Positions 11,601-21,962 are shown, counted from the stretch's first letter. The stretch: DNA of 25,453 nt from Protostelium mycophagum (GCA_002081555.1 MZNV01000724.1:1-25453); one strand, 5' to 3'. Translations and numbers: made by a program. The notes: generated by a model not told the origin, from the sequence alone.

Positions 11601-14600
11601 ACATGATGATCACCTATTCCATGCATATCTGATTGTATCCTCATCTTTAGTACATTATTGTTATACACTGAAATCTCCTGCAATACTTCCTTCAGTAAAA
11701 AGAATTGGTCGCTAGGCTTGCTGTTCATCTGTCGTATACATAAATACACTCTCTCCCACGCCTCAAGTAGCCTGATTTATTTTAATTAAGATTATGAGAT
11801 GATAAAGCTACCTGTCATTGTTCTGTATGTCTTCGTCCATCTCCAAGTGGATCATCATCTCCTCCACAGCGAGCTCTTGTGCTGATGCATAGTCCTTCTC
11901 TTCTAAATAGATTAAAGAAAGGCTCCTCCCCACATCTGTAAAGAGAGGGAAGGCCTCTGGAACAGACGGCAATGTCTCATCTGTTACGATCTTCTCTTGG
12001 TAATGTGCGTGTAAGTTTAATAGATAATCTGTCAACTTGAGTATAGATTTATCCATCCATAATATTACCTTTATAACTCAGTACTCCATGTTGTATCGTC
12101 AAAGTGACAGAGTCATGGTGAATTTTTGCCACAGTGTACCAGAGGTAATCGAGTACTTCATTCTTCCTGTCCAAATAAAAAGGTACATTCTGAAGCAGTG
12201 GTGTAACGTAGCGATCTAACACATTGTGCACCAGACCTGAGCAGATTGAGATCAATAGAGCTTGAATAAGAGATACCTTGTCTATTGAAAACAGCGTCAT
12301 ATAGTTTCAGAGCAAACTTGACTCTGTTCTCCCAGAGATTAACAAACTGTGCACATCTCGCATCTCTCATATGTATTGGTGCCAAATCCGCAGCATTCTC
12401 TAGCAATTCTAATGTCTTTTCGAGGCCATATTCGGATCTGTCGTCTGAAGGTTGTCCTCTCAGGCATAAATAAATATACTTTTCCCAATTCTTTTCGATT
12501 TGAAAAAGTTGTTTTTGACGGTCTTCGACACCTGCCTCTTCATATTGTGAAAATGCGTTGTAGATTTGCATTCGGATAAGTACAGCCTGCTTGATTAAAG
12601 ACCGAGCCCACTCATACTCTAGTTTCTCGGCGAAATGCGTTGCGAAGAGTTCTTCGCGCTCTGCGATCTGCATGAGCTCATCCGTTGATTTTGGAAATCT
12701 AACATTCTGTTGTCTTCTTATATCACCTATCATCAATGAGAATATTACCTATGTTATATTATCGAATAGAATAATTATATCTACTGACCAGTTGCTCTTC
12801 TCTCATTATCATATTCGTACTTGTTTTTCAAACGCTCTATTTCTAGCAAGAAAAAATCCGAATTGAATATACTTGAGTTTAAAAACTCGAAATCAAACAA
12901 GTTGAAATAGGCAGGTATCGTCCCCGAGTGAAATGCTTCGGGATTCACTTCTGCCAACTGAGTGTATCAGTGTGATTGAATTATAATGATATAGATAATG
13001 ATAGTATAGTATACCTGAGCATGGTCCATCACATCATGATCTTGTATGTGCGTCTCCTCTGGCATCTGAAACTTTGGCTGATAATCACCCTGAGAGAATT
13101 TTTCTTCCTTCATTGGGGTCTTGGATCTCTCTCCACGGTTGTCTTCGCCTTCACTGGAGCTGTGATCTTCTTGTGTTGTCTCATCGTTCATGCTCCTCTC
13201 ATCCTCTTCGTTAGGGTGAGGTACAGGTGAGGGCGTAACCTCTTCCCTTGGCCCAGCGGTGTCCGGTCTGGGGATAAGTGGGGATAACACTGCATTATTA
13301 CGTTTCACCATCGCATTCTCCACTTGTTCCCGTTCTTTGTCGATCTTTCCCTTTAGGGCTTCCCCTTGAAGTATGGAGAGGAGATTAGCTATTCCATCTG
13401 GCATGGGTTCATTCATATGACCGCAGGATTTCTCTATGCGGCCCATCACTTCGTGTGACCTGTCTATGATGTGCTGTGCTCTTCCCTGTGCTGGACGATC
13501 GTCTACATCATTAACAACAGCGTTAGAAGCTATTCCTCGATCAGACCATATTCTGAACAAACAATTTCACCTTGAATGAGGGGTAACTGCCAGTTTTCCA
13601 ATACTGAAGACAACTCAATAAGCTCCGCTCTTTGCTCGACGATCTTGGATTCTAACGCTTTCCCTCTGGCCATCTTGACTCTGCTGTCCATCCTCTGTAC
13701 CATGCGGCTCACGTTGTAGTCTGCGGTGCTATTCCCCGTCTTAATCTCTCCTAAAGTTGCGTTGACGTCCAAACTCGAAGGTGGCAACACTTGCATCATC
13801 CTCTTTGCATTATCATTCTTAGAAATGGCGAGAGGGGTGATGGTCTGTGGAAACTCTTCACGAAGACATCTATTCGCAGATTGAAGATCCTCTTCACTGG
13901 CCGAAGCAATAACTGGTCCAATCTTCTCCAGTTTCTCGACCATCTCGAGGAATCCTGCTCTCATCTTCACATCTCGTGTTGATTTAACGAGTGCCTTTCC
14001 ATTTTGTATCGCATGAAGAAGAACCTCCTTCACTTTCTCCGCATGTTGCTCTGCTACTCTTATACTTCTCATGCAGTCGCTCAGATGAGCGACTGCAAAC
14101 TTCACATCCGCAGCCTCCTTCTTCTGTCCGGTTAACTTCTCCAGATTGTTCAACTTGGAAGTGATGTCGGTGAGACGAGTTTGGAAAGCTTCTTGTGCTG
14201 CTTCATCGTTGGGTGTGCTCAAGGCATTCGTGATTGCTTGCGCGGTGGGTTCAATCAGCGCCTCGATCTCATCGAGTTGCGAAGTGGTGACATTTCTGAA
14301 ATTGCTGTCTGATGATGTCGCAGCCGCCTCCCTCACATTGCTCACATAGGTCATAATATGATTGATCACATTATAAGTGTCCTTGCCAGCTGTCAGTTGG
14401 TCGGATGCGGCCTGCTTTCTGTTCGAGAAAGAGGCAAGCTCGTCCACGGCGTTGTAAACCTCGACCGCTGCAAATTATCAGCCAAATCCAACAATACGAT
14501 AAAATAAGATACCTCTCAAATGAATTTTTCTTTCTAAAGGATGCAGTTTTTGTGCCTCTAAGACGCTCTTTCTGATTCTTTCTAAAAGAAGATCTATTTT

Positions 14601-17600
14601 GCTGATGTTTGATCTGTCCGCTGCAAGGTTGCTGATATTCTCCTCGAAAATCTTAGGCAGAGACGCAATCTCTCGCTCCACTTGCTGATGGTGAATTTCA
14701 TATGATTTTTGTGCTTGTTCTTTGACTGATTTTCCTGCTGCTGTGTGTGATACCTCTGATTGTTGGTTTAGTTTCTTGATGGCTTCGACTGTGTTCGCAA
14801 GCAGTTTTTTGTAACTGCTCACAGCACAAAATTGCTCCATTGCAGAGATCATCTTCTTCCCAGCATCTCTCATCCCCTTTGCGTATGAAGAAAAACTCTT
14901 ATCGAGATGCCCTTCCTTTTCTATGGTGCTGTTACTGGTCTCTACCTCCGTCATGAGGGTGTTCAATTGAAGAATCCCATCTGGTTCGTTTGGATCGATC
15001 AGTGCATCATCTGCTGCCTCAAAAACGATGTCCTTCAGCCGAGCAAGCTTCCCACAGGCTGTGTTGAGTTTGTATTGTACTTGAGTATTTTTTACTAGAG
15101 GTGTTCTGTCCACCGTGTTCTGATAGTGTGCCACCCATTTCGCCTTGAATGTCTCAATCAAAATGTTCACTTCCCCAAGCGAGATAACTGAAGCATTTGA
15201 TTGCGCCATCATCCTCTTAAGACGGTCCACATTTCCTGTTATGAGCCTTCCATTTGTCATCATTTTTGTTTCCAATGTGTTTATCTTCTCGATGGAGTGA
15301 TTAGCCTCTGTGAGCTTGCTGACCATCTCGTCCATCTCTTTTCGACAATAGGGATCCTCAGGGTTTAAAAAGAAGGATTTCACCATACGGATCACCTTGG
15401 CTTGATATCCTGTTCGTTGTCATGGAGATATATTTCTTTTGGATACTGACCTTCTAAAATTGATAGCGCCTTCTCATTTTCCCTCTGTTGAGTAGCATCC
15501 CGACTCTGCGTGGACTCTTTACCCATCACAACTTGTTTGCTCATATTCGATGCCAATTCTTTGGCTATCTTCAATGCATCGTTGATAAGTGTCATGTGGT
15601 CTTCGACCTTCTTCTGTACAGCCATGACACGTTCTTCAGTGATGATGTCCTTCTCTTGGGGCAAAACCTTGACAAACTTCTGCATAATATTGTGATATTG
15701 TTGAGTGGCTTCTGCGAAAGTCTCGCTGAAGGAACCTGCATCGTCTGGTCCGGCGTGTTGTACACCCCTTTTCACTGCCAATGCATATGTTGGGATCACC
15801 TGCTCTAATTCTCCCAAAATATTCAGAGCGCGCTGTCTTGTGGTGTTGTCTTTCAAAAGCGAGATTTCCTTGATGATCTGTATCTGTCTTCCCATCTCCA
15901 TCGCTCCCTCTGCAGCCAATACATCTCCACGGTTGCGCTTCAGCAACCCGTTCTGTGTCAGTATATTCCAAGATTGATCCAATATGGCCAACGACTCGTC
16001 TACATTCCCCAACACCTCTGTGAATTTGATATCTGTTATTCCACTGAGCATCTCTCTCAGCACAGCCCTTGTCTGGGCAATCAATCCATCCAATTGTGTG
16101 GCTGTGATGACCAATTGACTACGAATGACATCATCCGAAGGTCCAGTATTCCTCCCTTGATTTCTCTTCTTCTGTGTGTCTCTCCAAATAGATTCTCTAT
16201 CCAGCCATAATTCTTCGGACACTCTCCACCACTCTTTACAAGTTAATCTCGCACTTGACAAGTCCTTGTTGTTCAAAAAGGATAAAATGTTTTCCAGAAC
16301 CAGTTCCTGAAGGCCTTCTGTACGCTGTTCCAGTATTGATCTTGCTGAGTTCCCTCCCCGATTTGTCAAATAACCTCTGTTCGTCCGGCTAGTAATTTGG
16401 CCTCTGCTTGTCAATGGTCCTGCTTTCACGGTGGGAGAACTCCACGACAAATCAATCTTGGGTCTGGCTTTTGCGACAATCACTTTTGCTTTCGGAATGT
16501 CTACTGCTGGCCCTGTTTCTTCTTTAAGAACAGGAATTTTCGCCTCGCTGTCTTTTCGAATCTCATTGATCTGTGTGCCCCTCGCTGAGGCAATCACTTC
16601 CAGCTCTTCCTCATCGCTTGACGACTCCAATACTTTTGACTGTGTTTTTTTTACAAGAAAACCCGAAGGAGAGGTTTCTGCAGCTGTGGGCTTATTTACA
16701 CTATCACAAATAAGAGTTGTTTTGATTAGTTTTAATCTCACCTTGAAGGTTCCATGGCTCTGTAAGTGAGACCTGATGGCTGATTGTTTCCTCTTGCCGT
16801 CAATGGTTCCATCGCTTTGTATGTTGTTCCATTGGCTGTGGCAGTGGTTGTTTGGTTGTTCCCTCTTACTGTTGGTGGTGCTGCCTCCATGGCTCTGTAG
16901 GTGAGGTCGGATGACTGGCTATTCATTTCAGTTGGTCTGAACGTGGAAACAGATGGACTGCTTCCTCTTGCTGTTGTTGGTTCCGTGGGTCTGTACGTAA
17001 GACCAGATGGCTGATTATTTCCTCTTGATGTTTGTATCTCCACCGGCTTGGCAGTTCCACTGGGTGCAGTTGGTTCAACCGGCTTAAAAGTTGACTCTCT
17101 GTTGGTGAGTCCCCCTCGATATGTCATCCCCATACTTCCAGGATCTGTCGATTGGGGTGATTCCTCTTTCTTTTCTGAACGGAATGCAAATGCATTTGGT
17201 CCTCGAATGGGATATTTGGGGTCTGTCATCTCTATTGTAGTTGTTTGTCCTTTAGAAGTGACGATATTAGTTTTCACGGTTGAAGGGCCAGCAGGTTTAT
17301 TCGTGATATATGAAGTTGAGGAATCGCGTGCAACTTCCAATGTGAGCAAATTATTCGCAGAATAGTCGATCCCACCTTGTTGGGGAGGAGATTCTTTTTC
17401 TTTTGATAACCAGTCTGGTTTTTTATCATCCAGAAAATTGGCGATTTCGTCCATATCATCTGTATCGTCTGATCTACTGTCAAGCCAAGATGGTTTGTTT
17501 TGGCCGACACGTTCTGCCTTTGTAGAATTCTTTGAATATGCAGTATTTGTTGTGTTATGAGCTTTCTTCTCAGTCTCTTCCAGCCATTTTGGTTTTGATT

Positions 17601-17811
17601 CCACATCTGCCTGTTTCAATGTTTCTGACTGAAGCCAGGACGGCGCTTGTGTTGGTGCTTGAAGCTTCACAGCGGCAGTCTGGAAATGTATGACTGCGTG
17701 TTAATATTAGATGATTAATGCTACCTCGACCTTCCCTTCTGCAGCTGCAGCAGCTTTTCGCTTAGCATGAGGAAGTGTCTCTTGCTTCAGCCAATCAGGA
17801 AGAGTGCTCAT
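5637..17811 (-). CDS. Giant F-box / helical / PH / GT2 glycosyltransferase fusion protein, 3,714 aa
   Basis: Exons, right to left: 17811-17725, 17679-16742, 16700-15451, 15409-14513, 14467-13571, 13529-13015, 12957-12789, 12726-12277, 12236-12069, 12028-11812, 11771-11614, 11580-11263, 11189-10897, 10866-10272, 10230-10111, 10071-9881, 9840-9269, 9218-9028, 8985-8479, 8435-8156, 8113-7033, 6990-6032, 5992-5835, 5770-5637. The summed length is 11,145 nt, and the phase agrees at all 23 junctions. Order along the protein: five PxWL motifs (residues 5-120); TYRAMEP-type repeats (about 220-340); F-box (about 471-516); helical bundles (about 530-1356); acidic linker (about 1400-1528); helical region; PH domain (about 2117-2213); TPR-like helices (to about 2650); GT2 with membrane segments (about 2650-3140); unrecognised module (about 3300-3620); a Lys/Ala-rich tail. 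I know of no described protein with this order. The fusion rests on splice inference. The main alternative is two genes, with a GT2 gene starting at the ATG at 9093. Acceptor choice is ambiguous at 9831/9841 and near 11190. Confidence 0.6.
7507..9110 (-). other. GT2 family glycosyltransferase module with membrane segments
   Basis: After one or two N-terminal hydrophobic segments (GWYLAYAACIAVFFYFI and a second pair ending at IIIFIDTIHR), the protein reads VGLLIACHNSGEALPQTLRA, the GT-A nucleotide-sugar fold. It continues with YVADNGN, then VMVIDDDVQLP (DxD, residues about 2858-2860), VFHGDDLQMG (catalytic-base region, about 2954-2956) and GQRVRSWD, a variant of QxxRW, at about 3010. Hydrophobic helices follow at about 3055-3095 and 3105-3140. 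This is the layout of processive beta-glycosyltransferases (hyaluronan, chitin or cellulose synthase-like). Substrate and product cannot be read. The active site would be cytosolic, with the polymer exported through the membrane. Confidence 0.85.
10585..10905 (-). other. PH domain in the giant protein
   Basis: The domain starts GWLNEKVMRINKTWQRRWFV, then has LLHFYKTQKS, GIIPLKQL, and ends with the conserved Trp in EEEMQQWKESI. This is a textbook pleckstrin-homology pattern of about 97 residues, interrupted by the 30-nt intron 10867-10896 just after GWL. PH domains bind phosphoinositides or proteins; basic residues in the first strands (K, R, K, QRR) suit phosphoinositide binding. Confidence 0.85.
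10867..10896 (-). other. 30-nt intron of the giant gene
   Basis: On the minus strand the intron runs GTCAGTTATC...ATGATCTGAG, exactly 30 bases. Removing it joins GWL to NEKVMRIN, a correct PH-domain start, and reading through meets a stop. It is the shortest intron I can place in the window; a 33-nt one lies at 11581-11613. Confidence 0.75.
16178..16315 (-). other. F-box-like motif in the giant protein
   Basis: The translation contains ELVLENILSFLNNKDLSSAR followed by LTCKEWWRVSEELWLDRESIW, at about residues 471-516. This matches the F-box pattern: LP/LxxIL..L...DL..A..VCK.W......LW...... F-boxes bind Skp1 and recruit the host protein to SCF ubiquitin ligases. Position 1 of the motif lacks the usual Leu-Pro, so binding is inferred rather than certain. 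Confidence 0.7.
16745..17120 (-). repeat. TYR(A/P)(M/T)EP repeat region
   Basis: This part of the second exon encodes six imperfect units built around STFKPVEP, LTYRPTEP, STFRPTEM, LTYRAMEA, TTYKAMEP and LTYRAMEP. They are separated by Ser/Thr/Gly/Asn-rich spacers such as TARGNNQPSG. The spacing is about 20-24 residues. The region is low complexity and probably disordered. Some neighbouring units are also similar at DNA level (for example GGTTCCAT...CTCTG...GTGAGACC), so they look like local duplications. Confidence 0.7.
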
Positions 17812-17988
17812 AGTGCATCAGTTGCGGCCGCTGCTCTGTCTATTTCCAGCGGTTCGTTTGAACGGAAAAATTCAAAAAATCGGGTTTTTTTAGATTTTTG
17901 GTTCGAAGATAAATGCAACACAAAATTCCCTTTTTTCTGATGGTCTACAACGTGTGAATGTCTGCTTGATAAGGACATACGAAGGAGA
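17812..17988. promoter_or_regulatory. Divergent promoter between the giant gene and the RhoGAP gene
   Basis: These 177 bp lie between two start codons pointing away from each other, so both genes must be transcribed from it or from within the neighbouring 5' ends. It holds GCGGCCGC at 17823-17830 and T-rich runs around 17880-17935. No clear TATA box is seen. The two genes may be co-expressed, but the sequence alone does not show this. Confidence 0.5.
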
Positions 17989-20326
17989 ATGAATCGAAGC
18001 ACCGCCCCTTATAACCCCTTCGCTGAACCGAGCGCACCTCCGATAAACCCATTTGAAGAAGAGGATCTTCCTGGTAGGCATGTTCTGTTTCACCTTTTTC
18101 CGACAATCGAAGGTCCACAAGTTGTCGTATCCCCGATTTATCGTCCTCCGTCCAAATGGAATGCAAATCATGTAAGTTCCTTGTTCATTGCGAAATGGCT
18201 GAGAGGACCATCTGACATCAAACAGGAAACTCGAAGTGTGTCAGAACCGGTGACACCGAAGGTGGTAGGTTTCTAATTGCAATACCAGCGCTGACGATCA
18301 GTTAGAGCGGAAATCCGTTCAGTCCAATTATCCCTCACTCAAACACCCCACCCCAATACCAAACACTCACTCACTCACCAACAACCACTCCACCCCAATA
18401 CCCCACACAAACGACTTTATTCCCTCCTCCAATACAAAATAATAGAACCAGTCCTACCATCAATAAAGAGGGTAATTATATATTCCAATCCCATTCTTAT
18501 ACATAGCAGTCACAAGGCCTGAAATAAGATATCTCGGGAGTAGTGGAAACATTCTTGATAAAAGAATGAGAGGAAAAACAGGCAGTGAGTATATATATTT
18601 GGTACATACATACATATTCAGTACATATACATATACCTATATGAACTCTTATAATTAACAACATCCAGATGATCTAGTGGGATTGGATGACGAGGGATAT
18701 ACAAAAAGGGAGATGTCATATAACTCACAGGGTAATGCTAGGCCAACACCACCAAGCAAGCCACCACCCATGCTCAGCAGGAGTCAATCATACACTGATA
18801 AGAAGTCAAATGATCAAGATATAGCCCTTTGCACAGAATGCAATGTAAATAAATATAAATATAAATATATAAATAATTTATTTAGGTACCCATTGTCTAT
18901 ACTCCTAATCCATTGAAACCGGTGAAAGTGAGATGCTATAATTGGTAATATCACACTCCTTCATAACAATCAATAATCATAGAAAACAGCCCGAAAGTGA
19001 ATGTCTTTGGAGCGGCATTGGAGGATAGTCCAAAGAGGCATAGATTGAGCGCAGAGATGGACCAACTTAGTGTGAATAGTGATCAGCTGAGCACCGAAGA
19101 AGATCCCAATATAGATGATCCAGTAGTAACAAACACGGGGAAAAATAAATTTGGAGGGACCCTTCGGAGCTTAGGACAAGCTGCCATCAATTCAAGTAGA
19201 ACAGTAAGGCTTTGTTATCAGTCTATTGAATCATTTGCTCAAAAGCATAGGTCAAAGCAAAAGCAGTGGAAACACAAAAGAAGGTGGCAAGTGCGACAAA
19301 GGGTGCTGCGGGATTTGCAGCCCAGAAAACGAAAGCGGCAGGTGAACTTTAACAACTTATATGCATGTATATATTAACAACATAATATATTGAACTAATA
19401 CACAGCTCAAAAGGCTAGTGAAGTGACAAAGAATTGGAATGCTAAGAAGGGTATGATTTAATATTAATATGTCTTTGCATACATAATTTTAAACAGAAGA
19501 TAATCATTCAAATACGGTGTCACCTGCAGCATCAAATAGTTCATTTACACCACCGAGAGGGAGTATATCAAGCACTGCTGTATTCAAGGTATTGATCTAT
19601 ACACATATGTATATATATTGATGTATAAATATATATTGATGTAGAAAGGTAGCAATATCAGATGCAGTATCAAGGAGTGGGACAATAAATCCAGATGTAC
19701 CTGATATTGTATGTAAATGCATACATAAATTACAAGAGAAAGGTACAGGGGATACAAGTTATGAGATGATGATAAGAGATAGGGTATGATGAAGAAGGAA
19801 TCTTTAGGATAAGTGGTAGTCTTCAGAGTATAAAAGGGTTGAGAGAGAGTATAGATAGAGGGGAGGATATATCATTAGATGATATACACGATGAGCACAT
19901 CATATCAGGTCTCCTCAAATTATGGTTCAGAGAATTACCCGAGCCTATATTTGGAGGTTCTACAATCGATGATCTATCTACCTCAGGTATATAAGTATCT
20001 TATATAATGATCTTATATTCACAGGAGAGGGGAGCGTGCTTCCCTTCCGCGAAGCATTGTGGACATTACCACAGCAAAATTATGTGATATTAGGTTTATT
20101 GTTTGGACTATTAGTAAAAGTGAGGAAATATCAAGATAAGAATAAGATGACAGGACAGAATCTATCGATTGTCTTTTCTCCAACATTAGGAGTGAGCATC
20201 TATATCATCTATCATCTCTCCTGAATCCTATAGTGTACTACGGACACAGTCACTTTCATCATCAATTTTTACGAGAGACTGTTCGATGTTCCAAATGAGT
20301 TATTGTACTACGCCCCATATGAATAA
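17989..20326 (+). CDS. RhoGAP protein with NPF motifs and an LSD1-like zinc motif
   Basis: Fourteen exons (17989-18171, 18226-18264, 18306-18471, 18507-18584, 18669-18844, 18886-18944, 18990-19203, 19251-19341, 19406-19450, 19497-19588, 19649-19742, 19783-19986, 20025-20191, 20234-20326) give 566 aa, in phase throughout. The RhoGAP domain (about residues 382-555) has the arginine finger R421 in EEGIFRISGS, LLKLWFRELPEPIF, and N526 in NLSIVFSPTL, so it should be active on Rho/Rac-type GTPases. The N-terminus has three NPF motifs (residues 9, 20, 77), the classic ligand of EH domains in endocytosis. Cysteines 210, 213, 231 and 234 form C-x2-C-x17-C-x2-C ending VRCYNC, like LSD1-type zinc fingers. 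A Lys/Ala-rich amphipathic stretch (about 306-350) precedes the GAP domain. The stop lies in an AATAAA signal. Confidence 0.85.
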
Positions 20327-20327
20327 A
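20322..20327 (+). terminator. AATAAA signal overlapping the RhoGAP stop
   Basis: The final codons GAA TAA plus the next A make AATAAA. The next gene starts only 147 bp downstream, so the 3' UTR must be very short. Confidence 0.6.
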
Positions 20328-20473
20328 ATCCTTCTCTTTTAACGATATCGTTGCCATTTACAACGAGCATGTCAAAAACGGACCGTCATGTCAATTCTGT
20401 CAGCAACCAAATTTGTGTTTCGAATTGTTGTGTGAAAACTTCAAGAGCGGAAAACAGACAAAAGTCAGCCAAC

Positions 20474-21961
20474 ATGAGGAGAACAGCCGGTCTCTTCTTC
20501 CTCACTCTATTCGTCCTTTTGGTATCCGGCCAGAATTGCGCTTGTGCCGGTGGCGAATGCTGCAGCCAATATGGTTATTGTGGGACAGTAAGCACTTCAT
20601 GATATTCAATAATAACTGGTTCAGACTGCCGATTACTGTGACAAAAACAATGGATGTAAACAGGGTTGCTGGGGAAACAATGGTGGAGGAAGCACTCAAG
20701 GTACCTACGGTCCTATAGAGTCCGGCGATCGTCCGGGCTCAGACCTCCCTAACATGCCAGTTCAAGCCTCCGGCGCACAAGACTGCCAGACCAAGTGTTA
20801 CCAGTGAGAAGCATTTCGCGATCACCTTCGAAGGCTAAAATCCGTGCAGGAATTCTGGTTGTACTGCCTGGGCCTTTGATTCCTGTGGTGAGAACAAAAT
20901 CTCAACATTTGCTTGCATACGCGATTACCAGAGTGCTCACCCTCGACAGGAACGAACTGTTGGTTGAAGACTGGTACTGCTGCTGGTGTCGCTGCCGGGT
21001 GCAGAGCCAGTGGAGTTATCACCTCTAAGAGAGGTGGAGGGGGTGGAGGGGGTGGAGGCTCCACACCGGGGAGGCTCACTCCAAACGGAAAGAAGGCAGG
21101 TCTCGCAGGAGGCACCGCCTTCGACTACTTCCAAGACCATATCGGGTGGTGGTACGACTGGACTCCCGTTCCTCAGTGGCATCACGGAAAGCCAGAAGCT
21201 GTTGGAATGCTTTGGGGTGCTGGTGAGTAATTTGGTATCTCCAGCCAGTCATCTGATTTATGTGTACAGGTACACACTCGGACGTAGACAGACAACGCTG
21301 GGGAGTGTTCCAGACGATGAAGAACAGCACGCCCAAGTACTTCCTCGGATTCAACGAGCCTGATTGTCCTGGAGAATACTCTGCTGCAATGACTAGCAGC
21401 AAGGCAAATCAGATTTGGAATCAGTACATTGCCCCCATGGGAAACAGAGGAACATTGCTTGGAAGCCCTGCCATGTGCAGTGAGTTTATATCAAAAAGAA
21501 GTCTGAAAGTAAAATTGTTGCAGTGCAGACTGCTGAGAGCTGGTTGACTCCCTTTTCCTCCGGATTGTCAAGAAGCTGGGACTTCACAGCGATTCACGTT
21601 TATAAAAACAGCATGGATGGTGTGAGAAAAGATATCGTGAGTGGGATTGTATTCGTAATGGTATTTATATTTATGCAGGATTATTATTACAATAAATATC
21701 AGAAGCCGATCTGGGTTACTGAGCTCGGATGCGTCGATGGTACGTGCGAATCTCTTTCAAGTGATTAAAATAAGTACAGATAATGGATGGCACCCAAGCA
21801 ATAATCAAGACGAAATCACAAAGTTTATCAACGATGTAGTTGATCTGTTGGAGAAGGACAGCAGAGTGCACGCATACAGTTATTCTGATGTACAAGATCT
21901 TGGTGAAGAGCCCCATAGAGGCCCTGGAGACACCGCGACGAGAATACATGTATTCGAATAA
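20474..21961 (+). CDS. Secreted hevein / PAN-like / GH128 beta-1,3-glucanase-like protein
   Basis: Eight exons (20474-20587, 20625-20803, 20850-20887, 20950-21222, 21270-21479, 21524-21636, 21679-21739, 21780-21961) give 389 aa. A signal peptide (MRRTAG, a hydrophobic core, cleavage near VSGQ) is followed by a hevein-type chitin-binding domain (about 21-60) with CAGGECCSQYGYCGT and ADYC. A Cys-rich stretch with DCQTKCYQ, CTAWAF and TNCWLKTG resembles a PAN/apple domain (about 90-150). Next comes a run of nine glycines. The rest is a GH128 (Asl1-like) fold with WYDWTPVP, YFLGFNEPD (E231, likely acid/base) and IWVTELGC (E324, likely nucleophile). GH128 enzymes cleave beta-1,3-glucan, so together with the chitin binder this fits digestion of fungal walls or remodelling of the cell's own cyst or stalk wall. 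The end after residue 365 departs from the usual RYAWF-type ending and may be shortened. Confidence 0.85.
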
Positions 21962-21962
21962 A
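21957..21962 (+). terminator. AATAAA signal overlapping the GH128 stop
   Basis: The last codon GAA, the stop TAA and the following A form AATAAA. This is the third gene in the window with its stop inside the hexamer, and it supports this stop as the true end of the gene. Confidence 0.55.

Noticed and set aside
17808-18171. Minus-strand frames in and beyond the divergent promoter
   Set aside because: They overlap the first RhoGAP exon antisense and have no domain or splice support.
18310-18420. CA/C-rich simple repeat as a non-coding microsatellite
   Set aside because: It stays in frame as a Pro/Thr/Gln-rich exon beginning with an NPF motif and flanked by good splice sites, so I treat it as coding.
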